In this document: positions 45,280 to 54,472 of the stretch, piece after piece
How the letters are laid out: each line of letters opens with the position of its first letter
Position numbering within the stretch: position 1 is the first letter of the stretch
NCBI GenBank assembly: GCA_965116115.1
Contig: OZ220486.1
Location: forward strand, 2,480,001-2,544,000
Source: JAPOXR01 sp965116115
Lineage (GTDB): Bacteria > Pseudomonadota > Alphaproteobacteria > Rhodobacterales > Rhodobacteraceae
Direction of reading: 5' to 3'
DNA: 64,000 nt
Position numbers and translations under genes: made by a program
The notes under the pieces: generated by a model
What the model was told of the DNA's origin: nothing
Databases searched by the model: none
The model's input: the letters and a program-made list of their open reading frames with translations, nothing else

Positions 45280-45582
45280 TCAGCCGCACGGACTTCCGTA
45301 TGCTGCTGGAAGACCAAGCGCATGCGTGATGGCGGCGAGAACGCGGACATGGCGGCGCGGCCAGCGGGCCGATCCGGAAAGCCACATCTCAATGTCCTGG
45401 TCGGTTTCTTCAAGAAGGCGTTCCAAACCGGTGATTTCGGATTCCCGCGTCAGCGGTGACGTCTTCATGAACCGTTCCAGCAAAACGCAGATTTCAAGGG
45501 TTCCGCGCTGCCGAGCGCGGATGCGCAGCCTTCTCCTCCGGACATCAAGGGAGGACTTCGGGAACGATCCTCCGGATTCCAT
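45280..45582 (-). CDS. sdhE: SdhE-like FAD assembly factor
   Basis: A 100-residue SdhE/CptB family protein that helps insert FAD into succinate dehydrogenase. Visible are the basic core RRRRLRIRARQRGTLEICVL, in which RGT with Glu replaces the family's RGxxE motif, then the helix LERFMKTSPLTRESEI and EETDQDIEMWLSG, the family's E-x-D-Q-D-L-x-x-W motif. The ATG at 45582 comes two bases after the stop of the Lrp-like gene, so the two are probably co-translated. The C-terminus is longer than usual. Confidence 0.85.
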   Translation of the reverse strand: MESGGSFPKSSLDVRRRRLRIRARQRGTLEICVLLERFMKTSPLTRESEITGLERLLEETDQDIEMWLSGSARWPRRHVRVLAAITHALGLPAAYGSPCG

Positions 45583-45583
45583 G

Positions 45584-46060
45584 TTAATCCGCGTCAATCG
45601 GAAGCGCCGTGCCGCTCTTGATCTCTTCCATGGAGAGAAGCGCTGTCACATTGAAAATCTTCACCTTGGAAATGAGCGCCTGGTAGAAAGCGTCGTATGC
45701 CCGCGCATTGGCGACGCGGACTTTCAAAATGTAATCAATGTCTCCCGCCAGCCTGTGCGCTTCCATCACTTCCGGCCTCTCCAGCAATGCCTGGAGAAAC
45801 TGCGCCTGCCATTCAGCGTCATGTTCGGAAGTCCGCACCAGCACAAAGAAGCAGGCTTCAAAACCGAGCTGTTCGGGATCCAGAATGACCGTTTGTTTCC
45901 TGATCACTCCCGCTTGGCGCATTTTGCGAATCCGCGCCCATACAGGCGTTTTCGACGATCCGGCCTTTCGGGCGATTTCGTCCAGCGACTGACCGGCGTT
46001 CCGCTGCAGTTCAATGAGAATTCGGCGGTTGAGCCGGTCAATCTTCATACTTCGAATCAT
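45584..46060 (-). CDS. Lrp/AsnC-family transcriptional regulator
   Basis: 158-residue regulator with an N-terminal winged helix-turn-helix (IDRLNRRILIELQRNAGQSL, DEIARKAGSSKTPVWARIRK, AGVIRKQTVILDPEQLG) and a C-terminal RAM (AsnC) ligand domain (VMEAHRLAGDIDYILKVRVA, YQALISKVKIFNVTALLSM). Such proteins sense amino acids or related ligands as dimers or octamers. The start could be ATG 46060 or 46048. The target is unknown. It is divergent from the bufferin operon. Confidence 0.88.
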   Translation of the reverse strand: MIRSMKIDRLNRRILIELQRNAGQSLDEIARKAGSSKTPVWARIRKMRQAGVIRKQTVILDPEQLGFEACFFVLVRTSEHDAEWQAQFLQALLERPEVMEAHRLAGDIDYILKVRVANARAYDAFYQALISKVKIFNVTALLSMEEIKSGTALPIDAD

Positions 46061-46171
46061 CTGCTGTTCATTGTTTTAAATTTCCTTTTTTATCAGAAAA
46101 ATTTTAGTAATGAACCCTCTTTAATCCTGTTTTCTAAAGATGCTGTCCCAATACGGGACTTGCCGCCGATT

Positions 46172-46212
46172 CCGCCCGCCGCTGTTAGCCGGCGGGCGGC
46201 GGCTGATTTTTT
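46172..46212 (+). terminator. Strong GC hairpin with T6 run before bufA
   Basis: CCGCCCGCCG pairs perfectly with CGGCGGGCGG around an 8-nt loop. A T6 run begins 7 bases after the stem. It lies about 80 bp upstream of the bufA start, so it could attenuate bufA transcription if the promoter is farther upstream, or end upstream transcription otherwise. Confidence 0.55.
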
Positions 46213-46290
46213 CTTGTTTTCCTCCGCCTGCCGGACTATTATGTGGGGCGCTGGTGAGCCGCATCAGTGAAACAATGGAGAATTATGATT

Positions 46291-46575
46291 ATGAACGCAA
46301 AAAAAGCAGCCGTCGCCGGCGCCGTTGTCGCCGCGTTTGCCGCGCACGCCGTCCCGGCTCTCGCTTCAGGCGAAAATGAAAAATGCTACGGCGTGTCATT
46401 AGCTGCGGAAAACGACTGCGCCGCGGGCAAAGGCACGACTTGCGCAGGCACTTCCACAGTTGATTATCAGGGCAACGCATGGAAACTAGTTCCCGCCGGA
46501 ACCTGCGAAAGCATGGAACTTCCGGAAGGCCGCATGGGATCTCTGATGCCGCTCGACCGGGATCTGCCGTCCTGA
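46291..46575 (+). CDS. bufA: BufA-type bufferin precursor (DUF2282)
   Basis: 94-residue periplasmic RiPP precursor. It has a Sec signal (AAVAGAVVAAFAAHAVPALA) and a mature region with the four conserved Cys of BufA1: EKCYGVSLAAENDCAAGKG, TTCAGTSTVDYQGNAWKLVP and AGTCESMELP. Bufferins bind copper after modification of cysteines to thiooxazoles by the BufB enzyme and protect against metal stress. The ATG at 46291 is chosen because GGAG lies about 10 bases upstream. ATG 46285 is also possible. It is the first gene of the operon. Confidence 0.9.
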   Translation: MNAKKAAVAGAVVAAFAAHAVPALASGENEKCYGVSLAAENDCAAGKGTTCAGTSTVDYQGNAWKLVPAGTCESMELPEGRMGSLMPLDRDLPS

Positions 46576-46623
46576 TTCGGCCGTTTTGTCCGGGAATTGG
46601 CGTCCGGCAGCCGGGATTGAATC

Positions 46624-47499
46624 ATGAAAGCACGATTCCCGGACCGGCCGCCATTCCAGGACCTCCCCGCGGCGCCTGGAGCAGGCTTCAAATCAAAACA
46701 CTTCCAAGCGGTCATCGATTCGCCGGGTCCGGTGGAATGGCTGGAAATTCACGCCGAAAACTACATGGGCGCCGGCGGCAGGCCGATCGCCCAGCTCAGG
46801 AAGCTGAAGGAGATTTTTCCCGTTTCCTGCCATGGCGTGGGCCTCTCAATCGGCGGCGAGGAACCGCTGGATCAGGATCATCTGCAGAGGCTGCGCCGTC
46901 TGACCGACTGGCTTGATCCAGCCTCCTTTTCCGAACATCTCGCCTGGTCAACCCACGAAGGCCGATATTTTGCTGATCTTTTGCCGCTCCCGTACACAGA
47001 CAAGACGGTGAAACGGGTCAGCGAGCATGTTGACCAGGTTCAAGAATCCATCGCCCGGCCGATGTTGCTTGAAAATCCGTCAAACTATCTCGAGTTTGCG
47101 GAGACCGAGATGGACGAGACTGAATTCCTTTCAGAAATCGCAGAACGGACCGGCTGCGGACTGCTGCTTGACATTAACAATGTTCATGTGTCGTCCGTGA
47201 ACCGGGGATTTGACGCCAAGGACTACATCCGCCGCTTCCCTCTTCGACTGGTCGGCGAAATCCATCTGGGCGGCCATGAGATTGACGAGGACGGGCGGAA
47301 CAATGAACTTCTCATTGACAATCATGCGGCGGAAGTCGCTGATCCCGTTTGGGAATTGTATCAGTTCGCCATGGAACTAGCGGGTCCTGTGCCGACGTTG
47401 ATTGAATGGGACAACGATGTTCCGGACTGGCAGGTTCTTGCGGCCGAAGCCGGACGGGCGGCGGAGATACTGGAACATGTCCGAAAGAAAGCGGCCTGA
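46624..47499 (+). CDS. bufB: BufB-type MNIO enzyme (DUF692)
   Basis: Multinuclear iron oxidase-like enzyme that installs thiooxazole rings on BufA cysteines. The 291-residue TIM-barrel protein shows GAGFKSKHFQAVID, WLEIHAENYMGAGG, CHGVGLSIGGEEPL, FSEHLAWSTHEGRYFADLLP, MLLENPSNYL, GLLLDINNVHVSSVNRGFD, VGEIHLGGHEI and PTLIEWDNDVPDW, which contain the iron-binding His, Asp and Glu residues of DUF692. It is 48 bp after bufA and overlaps the bufC start (TGATG). Confidence 0.94.
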   Translation: MKARFPDRPPFQDLPAAPGAGFKSKHFQAVIDSPGPVEWLEIHAENYMGAGGRPIAQLRKLKEIFPVSCHGVGLSIGGEEPLDQDHLQRLRRLTDWLDPASFSEHLAWSTHEGRYFADLLPLPYTDKTVKRVSEHVDQVQESIARPMLLENPSNYLEFAETEMDETEFLSEIAERTGCGLLLDINNVHVSSVNRGFDAKDYIRRFPLRLVGEIHLGGHEIDEDGRNNELLIDNHAAEVADPVWELYQFAMELAGPVPTLIEWDNDVPDWQVLAAEAGRAAEILEHVRKKAA

Positions 47500-48248
47500 T
47501 GTTCGAGCAGGGCAGCTTCATCGAGTCCCTGCTTGATCCAGAACTGCCGCCGCCTGAAGGGCTGCGGATCGGCTGCCGGCCGGCCGGCAGACGTTTCTCC
47601 GTTTACCGCAATAACGTCGTCGTTGGATTGTCTGATGTGCTCGTGTCCGGTTTCCCGGTTCTGGCAAAACTGCTCGGCGAGGAGTTTTTCCGGGCGATGG
47701 CGGCGGCGTTCGTTCGCCGGCACCCGCCCCGGTCACCGGTTTTGATGCGTTACGGCGAGGAGATGCCCGACTTTCTTGCGGAATTTCCGCCGGTCCGCGG
47801 CTATCCTTATCTTCCGGACGTCGCGCGGCTGGAACTGGCGCTCAGAACGTCCTACCATGCCGCGGATGCCGAACCTGTTGCCGCCGAATCCATTCAGGGA
47901 ATGTCGGAATCAGAAATAGAGGGAGCCCGGCTCGAACTTTCACCTGCGGTCTCACAACTTCGCTCGGCCTATCCAGTCTGCAGCATCTGGATGGTCAATA
48001 CAGGCGGTGGGAGACTGTCATCCTCCTCCGGCGGAGAAGATGTTCTGATCGTGCGGAAAGAATTTGATCCCGATCCTATGATACACTTTCCGGGAGGTTA
48101 CGAATTCATTGAGTCTGTCCAGAACGGTGCGCCACTCGTCTTGGCCAGCGAAGCCGCGTCGGATGCATGCCCGGAATTTGATCTGAGCGCCATGTTCGGA
48201 CGACTCTTGTCCTACAATGCTGTCACCGCACTGCGGAGCCCGGAATAG
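47499..48248 (+). CDS. bufC: BufC-type partner protein (DUF2063)
   Basis: 249-residue partner of BufB that helps recognise the precursor. The N-terminal part has RRFSVYRNNVVVGLSDVLVS, FPVLAKLLGEEFFRAMAAAF and HPPRSPVLMRYGEEMPDFLA, typical of DUF2063. The remainder has YPYLPDVARLELALRTSYHA and the C-terminal region rich in beta strands. The ATG at 47499 overlaps the bufB stop codon. No DoxX gene follows directly: an IS982 element begins 34 bp later. Confidence 0.9.
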   Translation: MFEQGSFIESLLDPELPPPEGLRIGCRPAGRRFSVYRNNVVVGLSDVLVSGFPVLAKLLGEEFFRAMAAAFVRRHPPRSPVLMRYGEEMPDFLAEFPPVRGYPYLPDVARLELALRTSYHAADAEPVAAESIQGMSESEIEGARLELSPAVSQLRSAYPVCSIWMVNTGGGRLSSSSGGEDVLIVRKEFDPDPMIHFPGGYEFIESVQNGAPLVLASEAASDACPEFDLSAMFGRLLSYNAVTALRSPE

Positions 48249-48750
48249 ATTTCCTGGAAAACAGCCCGTTTGACATAACCAACCTCAGTTCTGTTTAAGC
48301 GGTCGCTTTCATTTTCGGCTTGTTCGGGGTGAGCTGGTATGCAGCGACAGCTGAGAGGATGTGCACCATTGCGTTAGTCGGCGAGCGATGGCGGGTATGG
48401 ACGAGACCGAGCTGCGATTTGAGCGCGTCAAAGACGGTTTCGACGATGAATCGTCTGCGCGGCAGGAGCTTGTCGATCATCGGCATGAGATAGTTCTTCA
48501 TGTTCTTTCGGATGCCGGTGATCAGCTGCAGCCCGCGTTGCCGCAGCTTCATGAATGGTTTTTTCGAGATATAGCCCTTGTCCGCGAAGATTTTGCCTTT
48601 CAAACCGCGGCTCACAGCGTCGAGCACGGCGCGGTCATCGACGTTGCCCGGCGTGATCTTCAGGGCTGTGATCTCACTCTTGTCATTGATAATGACATGC
48701 AGCTTGAAGCCGTAAAACCAGCCCATGGAAGTGCGCCCGCGCGCGGCTAG

Positions 48751-50936
48751 CCTCGATTCCCAACGGCCATAATTGATGTGAATCGGGCGGCGGCCGTGGA
48801 TCGCCGGCTGGATCCGTTATCGTTCGGCAGGCGGCGTTTGCCGTGCTTCCCGCCTGGATCCGAGGGATGTCGGTCTTGCCGTCGCCGGCATGTAATCATT
48901 GTATTTAAGGTTTTCAGCACTGATTATCACGCTGTCATGACGGGCTGCGGCACGGCATCAGGATGAGGACAGGCGCGGCTTCCGGGTTCAGCGCCCGCCT
49001 TCGGAGTCCTTTCCAGGCTTTCTTTCATGCGTCCCGTCTCGACGCGCGGCGCGGTTCCGCGCAATTCCGGCTTGCGGCGGCATCTATCATGTAAACAGCA
49101 GCAACAGTATCTGAACTACATGCATTGCTATGACTGACTTAGCCGAACTCTTCCGCAAGCCGCGGTCCCGGAACTGTCTCCAGTACGAGGCCCTCCGGGC
49201 CTGCTTCCTCGACGGCGCAGAGGCCGCGGAGGCCGCGAGGCGCTTCGGATACAGCCTCGGGTCCTTCCGCAACCTGTGCGCGAAGCTGCGCGGGAACCCG
49301 GATTTGTCTTCCTTCTTCGCCGAGCGCAGACCGGGTCCGAAGCCGAATCCCGGCGAGCCTCTCAGGCTGCGGCGGGACCGGCGCATCCCAGCGTTTCGCA
49401 GGACCGCCGGCCTCTCAGTCGGCGAGATCAGCCGGAAGCTCGGGGAGGAAGGGATGCCCGCCGGAACGACGACCGTGCAGCGCGCGCTCCGCAGGAACGG
49501 CGTCGGCAAGCTGCCGCGCCGGTCGCCCGGCGAGCGCGAAGCCGCCCTCCGGCCGGTCTCCGCCCCGGTCGCCGACGCCCGGGAGCCAGACCTCTCGCCG
49601 CGGCGCCTGCGCACCGGGTTCGGCGGGCTGTTCCTGTTCGTTCCCGACCTTGTCCGGCTCGATCTCGACCGGATCGTCGCTGACAGCGGCATGCCGGGCA
49701 GCGGGATGATCCCCGCGGGCCATGCTTTCCGGGCCCTGCCGGCGCTGAAGCTCCAGTGAGTCGGGCGGCCGCCGCGCGTCATGGCCGACATCCTCGATCC
49801 CGGCACAGCTCTGTTCGCCGGGCTGAACGTCATGCCTGAGCGGTCGAGCTTGACCGAGTATTCCGGGCGCGTCGACCCGAAGCTGTGCGCGGGCCTCATG
49901 GACCGCCGGCGCCGGGCGCTGAACGGCTTGGAGACGGACCTCGGCGGGGACGGCTCCTTCGACCTCGATTTCCATGCCATACCCTGGCACGGGAAGGATC
50001 CGGAGGCGCCCGTCGAGCGGCGCTGCGTCTCCAAGCGGAGCCGCAGGCAGAAGGGCGTCCTCGCCTTCCTCGCCCGCGACGCCGACGCCCGTCTGCTCGC
50101 CTACGCGAACGCCCGGGTCCGCAAGGCGGACCAGAACGACGAGATCTTCCGGTTCATCGGGTGCTGGCAGGAGCGCAACGGCGGTCCGCCCGGGGAGCCA
50201 GCGTTCGATTCCCGGCTGACGACGCATGCGAATCTCCAGTGGATCAACGAGAGAGGCATCGACTTCCTCACCCTTCGCAGGCGTTCCGGATCGCTTCTCG
50301 ACGCTGTCGCTGACGCCCCGGAGAGCGACTGGAAGCAGGTGCGCCTTGCTGATGTCGGGCGCATCTGCCGCACGCCCGGTGTTCTCGACCGGCGCGTCCG
50401 GATCTCCGGCTGTCCGGGCGACATCCGCCAGTTGGCAGTGCGCGGTCTGGGCCATGAGCGGCCGACCCTGCTGCTCACTGAGCAGATGAAGACCTCCGCG
50501 AGCCGGCTCGTCGACCGTTACGCCCGGCGGATGGTGATTGAGAACGCCATCGCTGACGCGATCGACTTCTTCCATATGGACGCGCTGTCCGCCGCGGTCC
50601 CGATGAAGATCGATCTCGATCTTCAGCTCACCCTCATGGCCGGCGGCCTGTACCGGCTGCCGGCCGTCCGCATCGGAAACGGCAAAAGGAACGCGAAGCC
50701 GCGCACGCTGTTCCGCAACTTCGTCAAGGCGCCGGCGGACATCACGATCGGAAAAGACAGCATCGACGTCCGGATCGGACGGCGGGCGAATAACCCGTTC
50801 CTCCTCAACGCCTCATACGACGAAACCGACATCGCCGTCCCATGGCTCGGAAACCGCAGGCTGCGGATCAGCTTCCTGTGAACGGGGCGCGCGCGATCCC
50901 GGGATTCACATCAATTATGGCCGTTGGGAATCGAGG
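48751..50936 (+). mobile_element. 2.2-kb IS with CCTCGATTCC ends, nested in IS982
   Basis: Perfect inverted ends of more than 30 bp begin CCTCGATTCCCAACGG at 48751 and end at 50936. CTAG is present on both outer sides (48747-48750 and 50937-50940), a 4-bp duplication at a palindromic target. Ends beginning CCT and a 4-bp target suggest IS1380, but the transposase does not settle the family. Confidence 0.85.
49130..50881 (+). pseudogene. DDE transposase of the 2.2-kb IS, with in-frame TGA
   Basis: One continuous frame from MTDLAELFRKPRSRNCLQYE at 49130 to FL at 50881, broken only by a TGA at 49757-49759. The first part is a DNA-binding region (AARRFGYSLGSFRNLCAKLR, SVGEISRKLGEEG). The second part (from about 49781) holds LDPGTALFAGLNVMPERSSL, DLDFHAIPWHG with a candidate catalytic Asp, and DRYARRMVIENAIADAIDFF with a candidate Glu, plus KIDLDLQLTLMAGGLY. 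The motifs are DDE-like. The IS family is uncertain. Confidence 0.7.
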
Positions 50937-51714
50937 CTAGGCCGGCGAACACCTTGTTGCGGCTGATCCTGCGGTTACAGCAGACCGGTATATGGCTGCT
51001 GTCAGCGATGTAAACGCCGGTCTTTTCGCCCGAAAGGCAGTGCATCAGCAGGCACAGCGGCATGAACAGGCGTGGCTGCAGCGTCACGAACCGGCCATAG
51101 CTCGGCAGCTCGCCGAACAGGCCGCGGTAGTGCTGGCATACGCCGTACAGATAGAACAGCTTGAAACAGCGAAACCCGCTCAAATGAAAAAACACCATGA
51201 TGAACAGCATCTCCGACATGGAGAGCTTCCCGGCCCTGCGCCGCTTCGCGGAGCTGGTGATCAGGTAGTGTTTTTACTGTTCTTCGTAAACTTTCATGAA
51301 ATCATCGAGACAAGTGAACAAGGCTTCTTTATGAATGTGCACGGAGGATCTCCAGTTTGATAAACTACTGAAACCGTGAATCATTTTTCAAGAGATTTGA
51401 GAATCCCCTGACTGAAACCTTAAACAGAACTGGGGTTAACCAGAAACATCGGGCGGCCACGCCTCTTCGCGGGCTCGGCGACAGCTGCGTTGTCAATTCT
51501 CACCGCCAAACGGGCGACGGGCCGTCGGGAACGTGAGCGACATGCCTTCGGAGCCATGTTGTTGACAGGCGGAACTGAGAAACTCCGGCAAAACACATGC
51601 CTTCGAATCGGCAATTTCGCCGGATATTGTCCGATTGTTTCCGACAGGGAAGGTCTGTCCGTCACAACATGCGATTGCTGAATGAATCGGACCGGAGGCG
51701 CAGACCGGACCAGC

Positions 51715-52614
51715 TCAATCCCCGAGCGGTTCGGAGTCGTCTTTGTCGCGGGTGTGCACCAACTGGTACTTGATGCGACGCATCGATTCGACGGCCGTCT
51801 TGCCGAGCAGCTTCGCCGTTTCACAAGCAAGGATGTCGATGAGGGCTATCAGAACATAACGCGCCGGCGTCGGGGAGAAGATGCTGTCGGGCTCCTCGGC
51901 GTGGAATTCCACCGAATCGGCGGCAGCGCGGGACAGAGGCGAGTTCGGGGCGGTTATGGAAATCGTGCGGGCACCGTATTGGCGGGCCACCTCAACCGCA
52001 TGTATGATCGGAGCGTATCTGCCCGTTATCGAAAGCGCAAGAAGGACGTCTCCGGCAGCCAGGGTTGCCGCCATCATCAATTGCAGTTGAGCGTCGTTGC
52101 AGTGCGCCGTATGCACCCCCAGACGAAAAAAACGGTTCCCGGCCTCCAACGCGGCCATTGAAGAACCGCCGCCCCCGCCGAAAACCACCAGGCGCTTCGA
52201 TTCAGCGATGACCGCCGCAAGGCTCCTTAAATGCTCGCCGGACACCTGCTCCGCCAAAGAATTCAGTGAGCGCTGAATCTGGGAAATCGTCTCGGCAATC
52301 GCTTCGCTGTCGCCGAGCTTCATGTTTCCGGGGCGGAGATAACGTTCTCCGACCGCTTGAATTCTGGCCAGATCCAGCTTCAATTCGCGCAATCCGTCAC
52401 ACCCGACGGTGCGGCAAAAGCGGGTTACGGACGCCGGGCTCACCCGTGCCCTCGCGGCGATTTCCGTCGTGCGGGCATGGACGGCGAACTTCATGTCCCC
52501 AAGCACCAAGTCGGCGACCCGGCGCTCGGCCGGATGCATGGCCGGACCGAGCCGCACGATGCGGGACAGCAGATCCTCCGCGGCAACATCAGATTTGATT
52601 GACAACGCCCTCAT
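51715..52614 (-). CDS. RpiR/MurR-family transcriptional regulator
   Basis: 299-residue regulator with an N-terminal HTH_6 domain (MHPAERRVADLVLGDMKFAV, TTEIAARARVSPASVTRFCR, VGCDGLRELKLDLAR) and a C-terminal SIS sugar-phosphate or ligand domain (KRLVVFGGGGGSSMAALEAG, AGDVLLALSITGRYAPIIHA, GARTISITAPNSPLSRAA). It is divergent from the importer operon (187 bp apart), and by position the likely regulator of it. Confidence 0.92.
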   Translation of the reverse strand: MRALSIKSDVAAEDLLSRIVRLGPAMHPAERRVADLVLGDMKFAVHARTTEIAARARVSPASVTRFCRTVGCDGLRELKLDLARIQAVGERYLRPGNMKLGDSEAIAETISQIQRSLNSLAEQVSGEHLRSLAAVIAESKRLVVFGGGGGSSMAALEAGNRFFRLGVHTAHCNDAQLQLMMAATLAAGDVLLALSITGRYAPIIHAVEVARQYGARTISITAPNSPLSRAAADSVEFHAEEPDSIFSPTPARYVLIALIDILACETAKLLGKTAVESMRRIKYQLVHTRDKDDSEPLGD

Positions 52615-52801
52615 TGCTCCATTTCCCGAAAACGGGTCGGACGTATCGCCGGTTCGGATCCCGATGTCGACTCTGTGAAAAATTATTTTTCACCGCAAAA
52701 ACATCCAATCTTCTGTTGCGGTTTATGAAAATTATTTTAATGTAAGCGCCGGGCCTTCCGGTCCGGGATTCATCAAGTTCTAAACCATTAAGGAGAGAAT
52801 C

Positions 52802-54349
52802 ATGAATATCGTTCTGCCCACTATGCGGCTGGTTGCCGGAGCGGCCGCGGCGGCCGCCTTGGCGTCGTCTGCCGCCGCGGCCGACGGCACGCTGCGTTAC
52901 GCGACGGTCGGCGAACCGCCGAGTCTTGACCAGCATGTCATCACTTCGGATTTGGCGACCACTATTGCTCATCACATTTTCGAAGGGCTCTACACATTCG
53001 ATGGCAACTACGAGCCGCAACCGCTGCTGGCCGCCGGAGAGGAAGTGAGCGAAGACGGCAGAAGAATAACGATTCGCCTGCGCGACGATGTCATCTTTCA
53101 CAACGGCCAGCCCATGACTTCCGAAGACGTCGTCGCATCGCTAAAGCGCTGGGGAGAACACGGCTCGCGCGGCAAACTGCTCTTCGCCAACATTTCGGAC
53201 GTATCCGCATCAGGCCCGCACGAGGTGAGGCTGACCTTTGAAAAGCCGTTCGGGCCGTGGAAGAATCTAATGGCGTTCATCAACGGCGGACCTGCCGTCT
53301 ACCCCGCAGACATCGCATCCGCCTACGGCGCTGCGCCGATCGCCGCCGAACACTATGTCGGAACCGGTCCTTACATGTTCAATGAATGGCGGCCGAACCG
53401 TTATGTGGAACTTCTTAAATTCGACGGTTACAAAAGCCCGCCGGGCGAAGCCAGCGGCTATGCCGGCGAAAGGGCCGCGCATTTCGACCGGCTGCAATTC
53501 ATCCCGGTGCCCGATCCGGGCACGCGCGTTAGCGGCGTCAGGGCCGGCGATTACGACTATGCGGAAAGCATGCCGAGCGATCTGATCGACGAGCTGGACG
53601 CCGATCCCGCGGCGGATGTCGTTCTGAACGGCGGGCCGATTTTCGGTCTCGTCTTTGTGAACTCGAACGCCGGACCGCTCATGAAAAACTTCAAGTTGCG
53701 TCAAGCGATCCAAGCCGCGCTGAACAAAGAGGATGCGCTGCGGGTCTCGATCGGCCCTGAAAAACTTTGGCGCGCCAACGGCTCTTTCCTCCCCGAGGGC
53801 AACGCCTGGCACTCCGATGCCGGCACGGAGAGCTTCAGCGAAGGCGATGCCGAAAAAGCCGCGTCCCTTGCCGCCGAGGCAGGCTATGACGGAACGCTGA
53901 TCAAATTCCTGGTCTCGACCAATTACGCGTTCCATTATGATCAGGCCGTCGTCTTCACGCGACAGCTGCTTGACGCGGGAATCAACGTCCAGCTGGTCGT
54001 CGTCGACTGGGCGACTTTGATTCAGAAGCGGGCGCAGCCGGACGAGTGGGATCTCTTCTTCACTCATCATGGATTCGTGCCGGATCCGGTTCTGATCTCG
54101 GTTATGAACGACAATTATCCCGGCTGGTGGGCAACCGCTGAAAAGCAGGCGCTGAAGGCCGCGTTCACCGAGACCAACGACCCCGGGTCCCGCAAAGCGG
54201 TCTGGGCGGACATCCAGACGCTGATCTATGAACAGGTGCCGACCATGAAAACAGGCGATGTCTACACCTACAACATCGCCTCGCCCGAACTTTCAGGGAT
54301 CAAGGGAACCACGTTGATCTGGCCTCACTTCTGGGGCGTGTCCAGATAG
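52802..54349 (+). CDS. Peptide/opine-type ABC transporter substrate-binding protein (family 5)
   Basis: Periplasmic binding protein of 515 residues. It has a Sec signal (MRLVAGAAAAAALASSAAAA) and the SBP_bac_5 layout: GTLRYATVGEPPSLDQHVIT, HHIFEGLYTFDGNYEPQPLL, IRLRDDVIFHNGQPMTSEDV, FEKPFGPWKNLMAFINGG, YVGTGPYMFNEWRPNRYVEL, LRQAIQAALNKEDALRVS and YEQVPTMKTGDVYTYNIASP. The ATG is preceded by AAGGAGAG. It starts the operon, divergent from the RpiR gene, and is separated from the permeases by a strong hairpin. Confidence 0.93.
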   Translation: MNIVLPTMRLVAGAAAAAALASSAAAADGTLRYATVGEPPSLDQHVITSDLATTIAHHIFEGLYTFDGNYEPQPLLAAGEEVSEDGRRITIRLRDDVIFHNGQPMTSEDVVASLKRWGEHGSRGKLLFANISDVSASGPHEVRLTFEKPFGPWKNLMAFINGGPAVYPADIASAYGAAPIAAEHYVGTGPYMFNEWRPNRYVELLKFDGYKSPPGEASGYAGERAAHFDRLQFIPVPDPGTRVSGVRAGDYDYAESMPSDLIDELDADPAADVVLNGGPIFGLVFVNSNAGPLMKNFKLRQAIQAALNKEDALRVSIGPEKLWRANGSFLPEGNAWHSDAGTESFSEGDAEKAASLAAEAGYDGTLIKFLVSTNYAFHYDQAVVFTRQLLDAGINVQLVVVDWATLIQKRAQPDEWDLFFTHHGFVPDPVLISVMNDNYPGWWATAEKQALKAAFTETNDPGSRKAVWADIQTLIYEQVPTMKTGDVYTYNIASPELSGIKGTTLIWPHFWGVSR

Positions 54350-54367
54350 GCGGCTCAAATCCGCTGA

Positions 54368-54391
54368 GGCGCCCCGCGATCGCGGGGCGCC
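54368..54391 (+). promoter_or_regulatory. Intercistronic self-complementary hairpin
   Basis: GGCGCCCCGC pairs with GCGGGGCGCC around GATC. No T run follows. It lies 19 bp after the binding-protein stop and about 80 bp before the permease start. In importer operons such stems stabilise the upstream mRNA and raise the binding protein relative to the membrane parts. Confidence 0.7.
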
Positions 54392-54472
54392 GGCTGTTTA
54401 CGGACCGTCCCGGTGATTGAATAACGGACTTCCCGTATGACATGGTTCCTCTAGTTCCAACGGAAGTCGAAC

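Larger units (their letters stand above)
48295..51342 (-). pseudogene. IS982-family transposase, with internal TAA and split by a nested IS
   Basis: The 5' part begins at a GTG at 51342 (VHIHKEALFTCLDDFMKVYE), is stopped by TAA after EEQ, and continues in frame with MSEMLFIMVFFHLSGFRCFK, PSYGRFVTLQPRLFMPLCLL and YIADSSHIPVCCNRRISRNK with the first Asp. The nested IS cuts it at 50937. The 3' part (48295-48726 and a few codons before) resumes MGWFYGFKLHVIINDKSEIT, TPGNVDDRAVLDAV, GKIFADKGYISKKPF and ETVFDALKSQLGLVHTRHRS, completing the DDE domain. Confidence 0.88.
48282..51436 (-). mobile_element. IS982-family element carrying a nested IS
   Basis: Inverted ends ACC(T/C)CAGTTCTGTTTAAG at 48282 and 51436, with a 6-bp target duplication TAACCA outside (48276-48281 and 51437-51442). 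Without the nested element its length is about 965 bp, typical of IS982. It is inserted just downstream of bufC. Confidence 0.88.
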
